Assembly: GCF_004349265.1 (NCBI RefSeq)
Contig: NZ_SMFL01000003.1
Location: 62,001 to 126,000, forward strand
Origin: Dyadobacter psychrotolerans
GTDB taxonomy: Bacteria > Bacteroidota > Bacteroidia > Cytophagales > Spirosomataceae
Direction: 5' to 3'
DNA length: 64,000 nt
Below are positions 8,468 through 17,070 of the stretch, piece after piece. The notes below the pieces were generated by a model that saw only the letters and a list, made by a program, of their open reading frames with translations, was not told where the DNA came from and searched no databases. Made by a program: the position numbers and the translations under genes. How positions within the stretch are numbered: the stretch's first letter is position 1; each line of letters begins with the position of its first letter.

Positions 8468-8836
8468 ATGAAGAAAGGACTGTTTGCCATATTATTGGCT
8501 TTTGCAAGTATCACCGCTTTTGCACAACGACCTGACGCCAACGCAACACCTGAACAACGGGCTGAAGCACAAACCAAAACCCTGACTGAAAGTCTTAAAT
8601 TGACCGAAGATCAGCAAAAACAAGTTTATGCGCTGAACCTGGAAAGAGGAAAGCAAATGATGGAAATGAGAAGTGCACAGACACCGGACAGAGAAAAAAT
8701 GAGAGAATCGATGGAAGCATATAACACCGCACTCGTCAAAATTTTAACTCCGGAACAACAGGAATCTTACAAAAAAATAATGGAAGAACGCCGTGGACAA
8801 GGTGGCGGTGGTGGAGGAAGACGTCAGGGAAATTAA
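8468..8836 (+). CDS. Small secreted Spy-like helical protein with Gly-rich tail
   Basis: The 122-residue protein has a signal peptide (FAILLAFASITAFAQ) followed by a charged helical region with two short repeats: ATPEQRAEAQTKTLTESLKLTEDQQKQV in two parts, and later LTPEQQESYKKIMEERR. The LTxEQQ motif is typical of periplasmic Spy/CpxP-like or DUF4890-type proteins. The C-terminus is GQGGGGGGRRQGN, probably disordered. Such proteins are thought to act as periplasmic chaperones or metal-stress responders; here that is only inferred. It stands alone between its own promoter region and a strong terminator. Confidence 0.7.
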   Translation: MKKGLFAILLAFASITAFAQRPDANATPEQRAEAQTKTLTESLKLTEDQQKQVYALNLERGKQMMEMRSAQTPDREKMRESMEAYNTALVKILTPEQQESYKKIMEERRGQGGGGGGRRQGN

Positions 8837-8856
8837 GTCCTGATCTTTCAAAAAGT

Positions 8857-8906
8857 AAAAAGAGGCTTAAACGGTGATTTGAACTTCGCTTTTTAAGCCT
8901 CTTTTT
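8857..8906. terminator. Bidirectional terminator
   Basis: A perfect 14-base inverted repeat (AAAAAGAGGCTTAA with TTAAGCCTCTTTTT) across a 22-base loop lies between the stop of the Spy-like gene and the stop of the convergent Uma2-type gene, whose last base it touches. Confidence 0.75.
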
Positions 8907-9490
8907 TATATAACTCCTTCTTCTTTCAGAAGATCATTCAAACAAATTTCCAATCCGTCAAATAACGGGATAAATTCATGCCACTCATGAATCGTCCATT
9001 TGCGGGATTGATCAGTCACAAGTATTTTGCGACTGCCGGTTAAAATCCAAATAACACGCTCCGTTCCAAACTCAATTAGTTTATCGCTTTTCAGAAAAAC
9101 ATAATCTGTTGGATTAGCTATATGCTCAGCTTCAATTTTAGAATCTACTTCAACAGCAATTTTTGGGGGCACATTGGCATAACTTTCCGAAAAAACATCT
9201 TTGATCAAAGCTTTATCAAAAACTGCGATATCGTTAGCTAAATTATTACCAGGAGAAAGATGAAGTCCCGCCTCATTTGAAATCACCCAGTAATCTTTAC
9301 CTTTCAGTAAACCTTTAATGTAAGAACCAACGATACTTACAATCAAAGCCTGAATAAAACTGCTGCCCAGAATATCTTCCAGGGATTTTTTATTATCCAA
9401 AACCTGTCTGTAACCCTTATAGTACAAGGGCTTGCCATCCATTTCTTCAAAAACCAGCATAGCCGGTATTACTTCTGTTGAAGATATCAT
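8906..9490 (-). CDS. Uma2/DUF820 family putative PD-(D/E)XK nuclease
   Basis: The protein has the Uma2-family core: ANDIAVFDKAL (catalytic-type aspartate), then PPKIAVEVDSK (E-x-D pair), LIEFGTERVIWIL, and the ending HEWHEFIPLFDGLE. Uma2 proteins are predicted restriction-like nucleases of unknown role, often in many copies in Cyanobacteria and Bacteroidota. I chose the ATG at 9490 (MISSTEVIPAML, 194 residues) because an exact -7 box at 9512-9519 would start transcription near 9505, after the more distal ATG at 9514. It is a single gene, not next to a methylase. Confidence 0.75.
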   Translation of the reverse strand: MISSTEVIPAMLVFEEMDGKPLYYKGYRQVLDNKKSLEDILGSSFIQALIVSIVGSYIKGLLKGKDYWVISNEAGLHLSPGNNLANDIAVFDKALIKDVFSESYANVPPKIAVEVDSKIEAEHIANPTDYVFLKSDKLIEFGTERVIWILTGSRKILVTDQSRKWTIHEWHEFIPLFDGLEICLNDLLKEEGVI

Positions 9491-9511
9491 AACAATAGAA
9501 TCAGTTTCAAA

Positions 9512-9519
9512 CAAATATA
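9512..9519 (-). promoter_or_regulatory. -7 promoter box of the Uma2-type gene
   Basis: On the minus strand the bases read TATATTTG, an exact TAnnTTTG match. The expected transcription start near 9505 decides between two possible ATGs, favouring 9490. Confidence 0.5.
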
Positions 9520-9566
9520 ATCAAATCCCGTATCAGGAACACCTGACTATCAGCGCCGCGCGAATT

Positions 9567-11162
9567 CTAAGCAGTAATTTCTGTTTTAAACTCCGAAGTA
9601 AAATGGAAGTGAATAGCCGGATTATTCTCGCGGTTCATTCGTATCATCCATTCCGATTCAGCTAAAAATACAGGATTACGGTCTTTATCATAAGCAATCT
9701 GGTTTCCTTTCAAACGTACAAACTGATCCATGGCAGGTTTTTCATCAGCAGTAAGCCAGCATGCTCTGGTCACGCTCATCGGTACCCAACGGCATTTTGC
9801 ACCATATTCATGTTCCAGACGATACTGAATTACGTCAAACTGAAGTTCACCCACCGTACCAACGATTTTTCTGTTTCCCAAATCCAGTGTAAAAAGCTGA
9901 GCCACACCTTCGTCAGTCAGCTGCTGAATACCTTTTTCCAGTTGCTTCGACTTCATCGGATCCAGGTTGATCAATTCCTTAAATATCTCCGGAGAGAAAC
10001 TTGGAATACCTGAGAACTGAAGTTTTTCGCCCTCAGTTAGCGTATCGCCGATTTTAAAACTTCCTGTATCGTACAAACCCACCACATCTCCAGGAAAACC
10101 TTCGTCCATCACACTTTTATCCGAAGCCATAAAGGTAAACGGACTTGAAAAACGAATGTCTTTGTTCAGACGGACATGTTTATAAAACTTGCCACGCTCA
10201 AACTTACCCGAACATATTCTCAAAAACGCAATCCGGTCACGGTGACGCGGGTCAAGATTGGCGTGTATTTTAAAGATAAATCCGGTGAACTTAGGCTCTG
10301 TGGGTTCCACCTCGCGAACGTCAGTCGGACGTGGCTGAGGAATCGGTGAAATTTCACAGAACGTATCCAGCAGCTCTTTTATACCAAAATTGTTGATCGC
10401 ACTACCAAAAAATACCGGAGCAAGTTCTCCTTTCTGATACGCCTCTTCGGAGAATGCATCGTATACACCTTCAACCAGTTCTACATCTTCCAACAACTGG
10501 TCTGCATCGCGTTTCCCAACCAGTTCTGCAAGATTGTCATCTTCCAGGCTTACTTTGGCTACGTTGCTTTCAATTTTAGTTTTGTTGATTTTAAAGAAAT
10601 ACAGCATTTGTTCATACAAACTGTAAACTCCTTTAAACTGTACACCCATGTTGATCGGCCAGGTAAGCGGACGAACCCGGATTTTCAGTTTAGTTTCGAG
10701 CTCATCAAGCAACTCAAAAGGATTGCGGCCCTCTCTGTCAAGCTTATTAACAAACACAATCACAGGCGTATTACGCATGCGACAAACCTCCATTAGTCTT
10801 TCCGTCTGCTCTTCTACACCTTTTACACAGTCGATTACCAGAATTACACTATCAACCGCTGTTAACGTACGATACGTATCTTCTGCAAAGTCCTTGTGAC
10901 CAGGTGTATCCAGAATGTTGATCAGCAAGTCATGATATTCAAATGTCATTACAGACGTAGCAACAGAAATACCACGCTGCTTTTCAATCTCCATAAAGTC
11001 GGAGGTAGCCGTTTTTTTAATTTTATTTGATTTTACCGCACCAGCCGTCTGGATCGCTCCCCCGAAAAGCAGAAGTTTTTCAGTAAGCGTTGTTTTTCCC
11101 GCATCCGGGTGACTGATAATCGCAAATGTGCGGCGTTTTTTTATTTCCTGTAAATTACTCAT
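9567..11162 (-). CDS. prfC: Peptide chain release factor 3
   Basis: RF3 is the GTPase that removes RF1/RF2 from the ribosome after termination. The 531 residues agree with the usual length of about 530. The GTPase motifs are in place: [15 protein letters not shown] (G1), [12 protein letters not shown] (switch I), [14 protein letters not shown] (G3) and [16 protein letters not shown] (G4, with the RF3-type insertion after it). The C-terminal domain holds [20 protein letters not shown] and ends with the typical [11 protein letters not shown]. It is a single-gene unit with its own promoter upstream of a terminator that closes the ppa transcript. Confidence 0.97.
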   Translation of the reverse strand: MSNLQEIKKRRTFAIISHPDAGKTTLTEKLLLFGGAIQTAGAVKSNKIKKTATSDFMEIEKQRGISVATSVMTFEYHDLLINILDTPGHKDFAEDTYRTLTAVDSVILVIDCVKGVEEQTERLMEVCRMRNTPVIVFVNKLDREGRNPFELLDELETKLKIRVRPLTWPINMGVQFKGVYSLYEQMLYFFKINKTKIESNVAKVSLEDDNLAELVGKRDADQLLEDVELVEGVYDAFSEEAYQKGELAPVFFGSAINNFGIKELLDTFCEISPIPQPRPTDVREVEPTEPKFTGFIFKIHANLDPRHRDRIAFLRICSGKFERGKFYKHVRLNKDIRFSSPFTFMASDKSVMDEGFPGDVVGLYDTGSFKIGDTLTEGEKLQFSGIPSFSPEIFKELINLDPMKSKQLEKGIQQLTDEGVAQLFTLDLGNRKIVGTVGELQFDVIQYRLEHEYGAKCRWVPMSVTRACWLTADEKPAMDQFVRLKGNQIAYDKDRNPVFLAESEWMIRMNRENNPAIHFHFTSEFKTEITA

Positions 11163-11320
11163 CTATCGTTTATTAGGCCAATAAACAATTTCAAACCACA
11201 TAGTAAATTCGAAATGTTCTTTTTATAATTGCAAGGCTTAGAAAGTAAAAACTGATTTATTCCGTATTCCTCATTTTAATCTTTGTGTAACTGTTACCAG
11301 CCGCTCTTTAAAATTTTGCA

Positions 11321-11328
11321 CAAAGATA
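11321..11328 (-). promoter_or_regulatory. -7 promoter box of prfC
   Basis: The minus strand reads TATCTTTG followed by TGCA, an exact consensus match. The leader to the prfC ATG is about 150 bases, which is long for this window. Confidence 0.55.
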
Positions 11329-11339
11329 CAAATAAACAA

Positions 11340-11364
11340 AAGCCGCCCCTATTCGCGGCGGCTT
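11340..11364 (-). terminator. Rho-independent terminator after ppa
   Basis: An 8-bp GC-rich stem (AAGCCGCC with GGCGGCTT) is followed on the minus strand by TTGTTTATTTG. It lies about 130 bases beyond the ppa stop. Confidence 0.6.
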
Positions 11365-11495
11365 AAATTCATTAAAAATCAGCTATTTAGTATCACCGAC
11401 ACTTTTAACAATCTCTTTCAATAAGTTATTCATTTTCAATCTGTCCTATCCTTGCCAGATTCAGAATAATCCTATTTGTCATTCAGAAAGAAATC

Positions 11496-12107
11496 TCAGT
11501 AAAATGAATGTTTATAATCTTCCACAGAAGTCATAATCACTTCATGCGCTTCATCTCTGCCATACACATTCGTAATTTCGATATGTGCTTTTTCGCCTGG
11601 AAGGTTTTTGTAAGTCAGGAAGTAATGTTTCAAACGCTCCACGATACCTTCGGGCAATTCGCTAAGATCCGAAAACTGACCATAAACTTCGTCTCCTTTA
11701 AGTACTGCAATGATTTTATCATCTGCTTCACCACCATCGATCAAACGAATTCCACCGATTGGTTTAGCCTGGCACATGATGTCTCCGTGTGAAATAATTT
11801 TTTCACACAAAACCAAAATATCCAGCGGATCACCATCACCTTCTGTAACATCGCGTCCGGAACGTTCGCGGGCCAGTGCAGCGATTTTTTCCGCGCAGTA
11901 GGTTTTAGGAATGAAACCGTAAAGAGCGGGAACGATATTGGAATATTTTTGAGGGCGATCGATCATCAAATAGCCCGTAGCTTTATCTATTTCGTATTTT
12001 ACTGTGTCAGTCGGAACAATCTCAATAAATGCGGTTACCAGTTCGGGTGCATTTTCTCCCATTGGAATACCGTGCCAGGGATGGGCTTTGTGTACGTTAG
12101 CGATCAT
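11496..12107 (-). CDS. ppa: Inorganic pyrophosphatase, family I
   Basis: The soluble family I pyrophosphatase hydrolyses PPi and pulls biosynthetic reactions forward. The 203-residue protein carries the signature DGDPLDILV at 91-99, whose aspartates bind Mg2+, plus the substrate-site segments KYEIDKATG and YGFIPKTYC. The ending IEITNVYGRDEAHEVIMTSV matches the longer eukaryote-like or Bacteroidota variant. It follows the glycosyltransferase gene by 50 bases on the same strand and precedes a terminator, so it may be the last gene of the pepT-rnhA-trmN6 run. Confidence 0.95.
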   Translation of the reverse strand: MIANVHKAHPWHGIPMGENAPELVTAFIEIVPTDTVKYEIDKATGYLMIDRPQKYSNIVPALYGFIPKTYCAEKIAALARERSGRDVTEGDGDPLDILVLCEKIISHGDIMCQAKPIGGIRLIDGGEADDKIIAVLKGDEVYGQFSDLSELPEGIVERLKHYFLTYKNLPGEKAHIEITNVYGRDEAHEVIMTSVEDYKHSFY

Positions 12108-12157
12108 TATTAAATTTTATAAAAAGGCTTAATTGGTAACAACTTATTTTAGTGACT

Positions 12158-13144
12158 TTAAATCTGGTTTGTCTCCCCCACCTTCCCCGAAACCAGGTAG
12201 TCACCTGTTTTGGAAATGGACTGTTTAACAAACAATTCTCCTATAAATCCTGCCAGAAATAACTGCGAGCCGACGGTAATAGCAACAAGTGCCAAAAAGA
12301 ACATCGGATTCTCTGTCACATTTCTGAAATGTTCATGTGAAATATAAATCTTGTATATCTTGGTAAATATCAGCCAAAGGGCAATAATACTGCCAAAGAA
12401 GAACATCAATGTACCCAAACTTCCGAAAAGGTGCATCGGCCTTCTGCCAAATTTATTGACAAATGCAATCGAAAGTAAATCTAAAAAGCCGAAAATAAAC
12501 CTTTCCAGGCCAAATTTCGTGTAGCCATACTTTCTTGCCTGATGTTGTACAACTTTTTCTCCGATTTTTGCAAAACCATTCCACTTGGCAATCACAGGAA
12601 TGTATCTGTGCATTTCTCCATAAATCGTAATGTTCTGGACAACCTCTTTCCTGTAGGCTTTCAACCCGCAATTAAAATCGTGAAGCTGAACACCGGAGAT
12701 ACTTCTGGTTGCTGCATTGAATATCTTTGTGGGAATTGTTTTGGTGATCGGGTCATATCTCTTCTTTTTCCAGCCCGAAACCAGATCATATCTTTCCTCT
12801 GTGATCATGCGGTAAAGATCGGGAATCTCGTCGGGACTATCCTGCAAATCGGCGTCCATGGTAATAACAACCTGTCCTTTTACTTCCTGAAAACCGGTTT
12901 GGAGTGCAGCTGTTTTTCCGTAATTACGAACGAATCTGAATCCACGGATATTCGGATTTTTTCCTGACAGCTCTGAAATAACAGCCCACGATTGGTCCTT
13001 GCTGCCGTCGTCAATGAACAGAATTTCATAGGAAAAATTATTGGCCAGCATCACACGTTCAATCCATGCACTAAGCTCCGGCAATGACTCTTCTTCGTTG
13101 AACAGCGGGATTACTACGGAAATCTGAATAACAGAATCAATCAT
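12158..13144 (-). CDS. GT2 polyprenol-phosphate glycosyltransferase (DPM1/GtrB-like)
   Basis: The enzyme is expected to move a hexose from a nucleotide sugar onto undecaprenyl phosphate at the inner membrane. The GT2 domain spans about 1-225, with VVIPLFNEEESL, FIDDGSKDQSW and the catalytic MDADLQDSPDEIP. Two membrane helices follow (FFFGSIIALWLIF and LALVAITVGSQLFLAGFIGEL). This is the DPM1/GtrB layout. I chose the ATG at 13144 (MIDSVIQIS), which begins directly before the domain; the further upstream ATG would add nine hydrophobic residues. No flippase or acceptor enzyme is adjacent; the GT39 protein at 26.9 kb is a possible user of the product. Confidence 0.9.
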   Translation of the reverse strand: MIDSVIQISVVIPLFNEEESLPELSAWIERVMLANNFSYEILFIDDGSKDQSWAVISELSGKNPNIRGFRFVRNYGKTAALQTGFQEVKGQVVITMDADLQDSPDEIPDLYRMITEERYDLVSGWKKKRYDPITKTIPTKIFNAATRSISGVQLHDFNCGLKAYRKEVVQNITIYGEMHRYIPVIAKWNGFAKIGEKVVQHQARKYGYTKFGLERFIFGFLDLLSIAFVNKFGRRPMHLFGSLGTLMFFFGSIIALWLIFTKIYKIYISHEHFRNVTENPMFFLALVAITVGSQLFLAGFIGELFVKQSISKTGDYLVSGKVGETNQI

Positions 13145-13205
13145 GAATAATAATAACGGGGAAAACACCAACTTTACTAAAACGCAAAGTTCGCACTTTT
13201 CCTGA

Positions 13206-13928
13206 TCAAAATATCATATAAAAGTCTTTCATTAACGCTTTAAAATCAGAATTGTACGTTCTGCTATCTTCATCATAGATATACAGACTATCAATAATTA
13301 ACTGATTTTCAGTAATTTTTTTACGCCCAAAGCTCATCAGCTGCCGAAATGGCTTTTTGTTTTTATCGTGATACAGAGTCAGTTTGGTATTTAAAAACCA
13401 ACCGGATATTAAAGATTTGACTAAAAAACCTTCCGCTTCATCCGTGGGCAGCAGAATAAAAAATCTACCATTTTCTTTTAAAAGCCTGCCAATCGAGATC
13501 AATAACTCGTCGAAAGAGAGTGAAGTCGCATGATGGGCGTTATTCTTCTGCAAATTGGGAGAAAGAAGATCCGACTGAAAAAAAGGCGGATTTGTAATAA
13601 TACAGTCGTACGGCAACCCCCGGTCAAAGTTCTGAATAGCGGAATTGAAAACATCAATTCTTTCAGAAAAAGAACTGTTTTCAACATTTTCACCCGCCTG
13701 AATAAAAGCATCCGGATCCAATTCCACGGCATCAATTTTTGCAAATGGATTTCTCTGAGCCACCATCAGAGAAAGCAATCCGGTCCCGGCCCCTATGTCC
13801 AGAATACTTTCAGCCTCAGCCACATCTGCCCAGGCACCCAGCACACAGGCGTCCGTGCAAACTTTCATAGCGCACTTATCCTGATGAACCGTAAATTGCT
13901 TGAAACGAAAAAATGAGTTTTTGGCCAT
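13206..13928 (-). CDS. trmN6: tRNA1(Val) adenine-37 N6-methyltransferase
   Basis: This is a class I SAM-dependent methyltransferase of the YfiC/TrmN6 family, which modifies A37 of tRNA1(Val). It shows the SAM-binding ILDIGAGTGLLSLMVAQ and the N6-adenine signature NPPFF. The opening FRFKQFTVHQDKCAMKVCTDACVLGAW is the family's characteristic N-terminus (given here in overlapping short pieces: FRFKQFTVHQD, KCAMKVCTDA). I placed the start at the ATG at 13928, four bases after the RNase H stop, giving 240 residues. It is translationally close to its upstream neighbour and probably co-transcribed. Confidence 0.92.
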   Translation of the reverse strand: MAKNSFFRFKQFTVHQDKCAMKVCTDACVLGAWADVAEAESILDIGAGTGLLSLMVAQRNPFAKIDAVELDPDAFIQAGENVENSSFSERIDVFNSAIQNFDRGLPYDCIITNPPFFQSDLLSPNLQKNNAHHATSLSFDELLISIGRLLKENGRFFILLPTDEAEGFLVKSLISGWFLNTKLTLYHDKNKKPFRQLMSFGRKKITENQLIIDSLYIYDEDSRTYNSDFKALMKDFYMIF

Positions 13929-13932
13929 AATT

Positions 13933-14577
13933 CTATTTCCTGCCAAAATCGGCCGGATTTTCTCCCCAATACTCCGTCTCCCATTTCAGAATCGGGTTGG
14001 AAAATTTGTTGGTGGCCAGCCAGCGTTCGGCACGCTGAAGCATTTCAAAAACCGGCTTATTTCTTGGTGTAAGAACCAGTTTAGTATTCGCGTGTTTTTT
14101 TTTCACCCAGGCGATAGCTGTCCGGGAATCGCTGTAAATGGGAAGTTCGCTTTCTTTTTTTTGCAGATATGCCAGCCCGTGCACAATCGCCAGAAACTCT
14201 CCGATGTTGTTGGTTGCATCTTTAAAAGGTCCCTGTAAAAAGATCTTCTCGCTGGTTTGCAGATAAACGCCCTGATATTCCATATCTCCGGAAGCTGTGT
14301 TCCAGGCAGCATCCACCGCAATGGCGTTTTTGATTGGTTTACCAATGCTTGCAGGAGCAACTTTGGTAATTTTGGTTTCTTTCGGACCTTGTCCGGCACG
14401 GGCTACAAACTCCCAGTAGTTTTTCTGAATAGCGGCTTCTGCTTCCTGCAATGAGTCAAAAGATTTAAAACGCGCATCTTCAAACCCTTTAATTTGTGCC
14501 TCACACTCCTTCCAATCAGTAAACACACCCGTTTGCCTACCCTGCCAAACCACGTAAAATTTTGTCTTTTTTGCCAT
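13933..14577 (-). CDS. rnhA: Ribonuclease H1 with N-terminal Cauli_VI (viroplasmin) domain
   Basis: The enzyme cuts RNA in RNA-DNA hybrids. Residues about 5-48 form the small hybrid-binding Cauli_VI domain (FYVVWQGRQTGVFTDWKEC). From about 75 an RNase HI domain follows with the catalytic carboxylates in VDAAWN, NIGEFLAIVHG and YSDSRTAIAW; the last is probably the aspartate in ENPADFGRK. This two-domain form is common in Bacteroidota and eukaryotes. It sits three bases after pepT and four bases before trmN6, in one operon. Confidence 0.92.
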   Translation of the reverse strand: MAKKTKFYVVWQGRQTGVFTDWKECEAQIKGFEDARFKSFDSLQEAEAAIQKNYWEFVARAGQGPKETKITKVAPASIGKPIKNAIAVDAAWNTASGDMEYQGVYLQTSEKIFLQGPFKDATNNIGEFLAIVHGLAYLQKKESELPIYSDSRTAIAWVKKKHANTKLVLTPRNKPVFEMLQRAERWLATNKFSNPILKWETEYWGENPADFGRK

Positions 14578-14580
14578 CTT

Positions 14581-15816
14581 TTAAGCTTCTTCCTCCCAAA
14601 CCTGGCTAAGCGCCACGATTACTTCAACCGCTTTTTCCATATCCTGAACAGAAACCCATTCCAGGCGCGAATGAAACGCATGTTCTCCTGCAAAAATATT
14701 CGGACAAGGTAAGCCCATAAAAGATAACCTGGATCCGTCTGTTCCGCCTCTGATGCTTCTTGGCAAAGCGGCCAGTCCACAGCGTTCCATTGCTTTCACA
14801 GCGTTGGCTATCACCTGCGGATGTTTGTCAAGAACCTTTTTCATATTCCGGTACTGCTCTTTTACTTCAAATTTGGCAGTTGAATAAGGATATTGATTTA
14901 AAACAGTGTTTAAGATATCCTGTAAGAGATCTTCCTTTTCTTTTAAACCTTCATCTGTAAAATCGCGGATGATAAATTCTACAACCACTTTTTCCTGAAT
15001 TCCTTCCACATGTACCGGATGAATAAAACCTTGCTTACTTTCCGTTGTTTCAGGAGAAAGGGAATCTTTTGGTAATGCAGCAAGTACATCTCCCGCTATT
15101 TTAAGCGCGTTTTCGAGTTTGCCAATTGCATAACCCGGGTGCGTGCTCACACCATGAATGGTGATTTTGACGCCATCGGCGGAGAAAGTTTCATCTTCCA
15201 GCGTACCCACAGACTCACCGTCGACGGTATAACCGTAATCCGCACCCAGTTTAATCAAATCCACTTTTTCGGTTCCGCGTCCTACTTCTTCATCCGGTGT
15301 AAACAGAATTTTGATCGTTCCGTGTTTTACCTCCGGATGTGTGATCAGATATTCAGCGGCCGCCATAATTTCAGCAACGCCTGCTTTATTGTCTGCTCCC
15401 AATAATGTGGTTCCGCTTGCCGTAATGATATCATTCCCAATTTGATTAGCCAGATCATTTAACTCACCTACCTTCAAAATCTGAGTCGGATCGTCAGGCA
15501 GAATTATATCACTTCCGTTCCAGTTTTTATGAACAATCGGTACTACATCGGCTCCGGTTACATCGGGCGAAGTATCTACATGTGAACAAAAACAAATTAC
15601 CGGTATATCGGTTTTATTTGAATTTGAAGGAAGCGTTGCATACACATAACCATGTTCATCCAAATGCGCATCTTCAACACCCAGCCCCTGCAATTCAACC
15701 ACGAGTAAATTGCTCAGATCACGCTGTTTGGCAGTGCTCGGAAAACTTTCCGATTGCGGATCAGACTGTGTGTCAATTTGGACATATCTGAGAAAACGGT
15801 CTAGAACGGAAGTCAT
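14581..15816 (-). CDS. pepT: Peptidase T (tripeptide aminopeptidase, M20B)
   Basis: The zinc aminopeptidase releases N-terminal residues from tripeptides in the cytoplasm. At 411 residues it has the usual length. Zinc ligands and catalytic residues are visible in order: CFCSHVDTSPDVTG, LGADNKAGVAEIMAA, FTPDEEVGRGTEKVDL, YTVDGE and, near the end, GEHAFHSRLEWV. The substrate-side IRGGTDGSRLSFMGLPCPN is also family-typical. It heads the compact pepT-rnhA-trmN6 operon. Confidence 0.96.
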   Translation of the reverse strand: MTSVLDRFLRYVQIDTQSDPQSESFPSTAKQRDLSNLLVVELQGLGVEDAHLDEHGYVYATLPSNSNKTDIPVICFCSHVDTSPDVTGADVVPIVHKNWNGSDIILPDDPTQILKVGELNDLANQIGNDIITASGTTLLGADNKAGVAEIMAAAEYLITHPEVKHGTIKILFTPDEEVGRGTEKVDLIKLGADYGYTVDGESVGTLEDETFSADGVKITIHGVSTHPGYAIGKLENALKIAGDVLAALPKDSLSPETTESKQGFIHPVHVEGIQEKVVVEFIIRDFTDEGLKEKEDLLQDILNTVLNQYPYSTAKFEVKEQYRNMKKVLDKHPQVIANAVKAMERCGLAALPRSIRGGTDGSRLSFMGLPCPNIFAGEHAFHSRLEWVSVQDMEKAVEVIVALSQVWEEEA

Positions 15817-15866
15817 CTGTTAAGCAGTTAAGTTCAATTGAAAGGAGTTAAGAAGTTACGCTAATC

Positions 15867-16331
15867 TCATCCTATTATTCCTGAAAGATTGGCGGGAGAA
15901 TAGTTGATGTTTTTTAGCGTTTTATCATCGGCGGTGCGGTAAACCAGATATTTATCTCCATCCTGTTTGTAATAACACTCAGTTCCTTTTGCTGCGTAAT
16001 GTGCAACGGTTGCCTCAGCTTCTTCAACGTTCAGGCAGGCTTTTGACATGTTTGAGCGCTGTACTTCATCGAACAATTCACGGAATTTATCTCCAAGACC
16101 AAATTCCAGAACTGCTCCTGAAAGTACATACTGCAAATCGCAAAGTGCATCGGCAATTTCAACAATGTCTTTTTCAAGAATGGCTACTTCCAGTTCTTTC
16201 AATTCCTCGGCAAGAAGCGCAACCCGTAATTTGCTTCTGTCTTTGGATGGAATGGTAGGTTTATCTAAAATTGGATGTTTAAATGTTCTGTGAAATTCTG
16301 CGACCTGATTAAGGCTGTCAAGTTGTTGCAT
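15867..16331 (-). CDS. MazG-like / PRA-PH family nucleotide pyrophosphohydrolase
   Basis: This 154-residue all-alpha NTP-PPase-like protein has the Mg-binding pattern AEELKELEVAILEKD followed by EIADALCDLQYV, that is E42-E43-x-x-E46 and the later E/D pair. Proteins of this group remove pyrophosphate from (d)NTPs or non-canonical nucleotides. The C-terminal extension after residue 110 (GTECYYKQDGDKYLVYRTADD) is seen in phage and Bacteroidota members annotated as nucleoside triphosphate pyrophosphohydrolase. The exact substrate is unknown. It is on the same strand as pepT but 50 bases upstream, possibly the same transcript. Confidence 0.8.
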   Translation of the reverse strand: MQQLDSLNQVAEFHRTFKHPILDKPTIPSKDRSKLRVALLAEELKELEVAILEKDIVEIADALCDLQYVLSGAVLEFGLGDKFRELFDEVQRSNMSKACLNVEEAEATVAHYAAKGTECYYKQDGDKYLVYRTADDKTLKNINYSPANLSGIIG

Positions 16332-16370
16332 GATTTATTATTATTAGATTTTAAAAAGACTTATCAGGAT

Positions 16371-16399
16371 ATTCGTGCACAATTCGTGCATTCGTGGCA
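16371..16399. repeat. Three tandem copies of ATTCGTGCA/ATTCGTGGCA
   Basis: ATTCGTGCA occurs at 16371 and 16382, and ATTCGTGGCA begins at 16390. This type of short tandem is often seen between genes in Bacteroidota chromosomes, which suggests a dispersed repeat rather than a specific operator. Confidence 0.45.
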
Positions 16400-16415
16400 T
16401 ATTTAAAAACCAGCT

Positions 16416-16985
16416 CTAAACCACAAGATTGGTTTTAAAAAGTTTCACTGCAATAGCCAACAAAATTACCCCAAAAACTTTTCTTAATACCTCTATACCG
16501 CCCGGACCAAGTTTGGTTTCGATCCAGTTGGAGGATTTTAATACAAGGTAAACGAAAATCAAATTGAGTAAAACGCCGATCAGAATGTTTTGGATTTCAT
16601 AGGCCGATCTGAGGGCAAGCAGTGTTGTCATCGTTCCGGCCCCGGCAATAATTGGGAAAGCTATGGGTACAATCGAAGCGGCCCCGGTGTCCAGACTGCC
16701 GTGCTTGAATATTTCACGACCCAGAATCATTTCCAAACCCAAAAGAAAAAGAATAATCGCGCCTGCAACGGCAAATGAAGCGACATCAACTCCAAAAAGG
16801 TTCAGCAGTTTTTCTCCCAAAAAAAGAAACAGGATCATAATGAAACCTGCTACCAGTGTTGCCTTTTCGGATTCGATTTTACCCAGTTTTCTTCTAAAAT
16901 CGACAATTACGGGAATGGATCCCAGCACATCAATAACCGAAAAAAGAATGAGAGAGACGGATACGATTTCCTTAAAATTGAACAT
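16416..16985 (-). CDS. marC: MarC family integral membrane protein
   Basis: This 189-residue protein has six predicted membrane helices in the MarC pattern: it opens with SLILFSVIDVLGSIPVIVDF, has a central FAVAGAIILFLLGLEMILG, and a conserved PIAFPIIAGAGTMTT. Despite the name, MarC is not shown to confer multiple antibiotic resistance and its transport role is unknown. It is transcribed alone or with the MazG-like gene downstream. The gene symbol follows the family name only. Confidence 0.85.
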   Translation of the reverse strand: MFNFKEIVSVSLILFSVIDVLGSIPVIVDFRRKLGKIESEKATLVAGFIMILFLFLGEKLLNLFGVDVASFAVAGAIILFLLGLEMILGREIFKHGSLDTGAASIVPIAFPIIAGAGTMTTLLALRSAYEIQNILIGVLLNLIFVYLVLKSSNWIETKLGPGGIEVLRKVFGVILLAIAVKLFKTNLVV

Positions 16986-17070
16986 TATGCTGGCGATTAG
17001 CCCGCAAAGTTGAACAAAAGCCGTTGCTTACACAAACGTTTTGCACCTCCCGGGTGCAAATAAAACCTGC

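Larger units (their letters stand above)
11163..11495 (-). other. Gene-poor spacer between ppa and prfC
   Basis: Read on the minus strand, this 333-base stretch contains, in order: a 16-residue frame at 11383-11433 (MNNLLKEIVKSVGDTK), the ppa-side terminator (11340-11364), the prfC -7 box (11321-11328) and an A/T-rich prfC leader of about 150 bases. The tiny frame has no recognisable relative and may be chance. I see nothing else. Confidence 0.4.
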
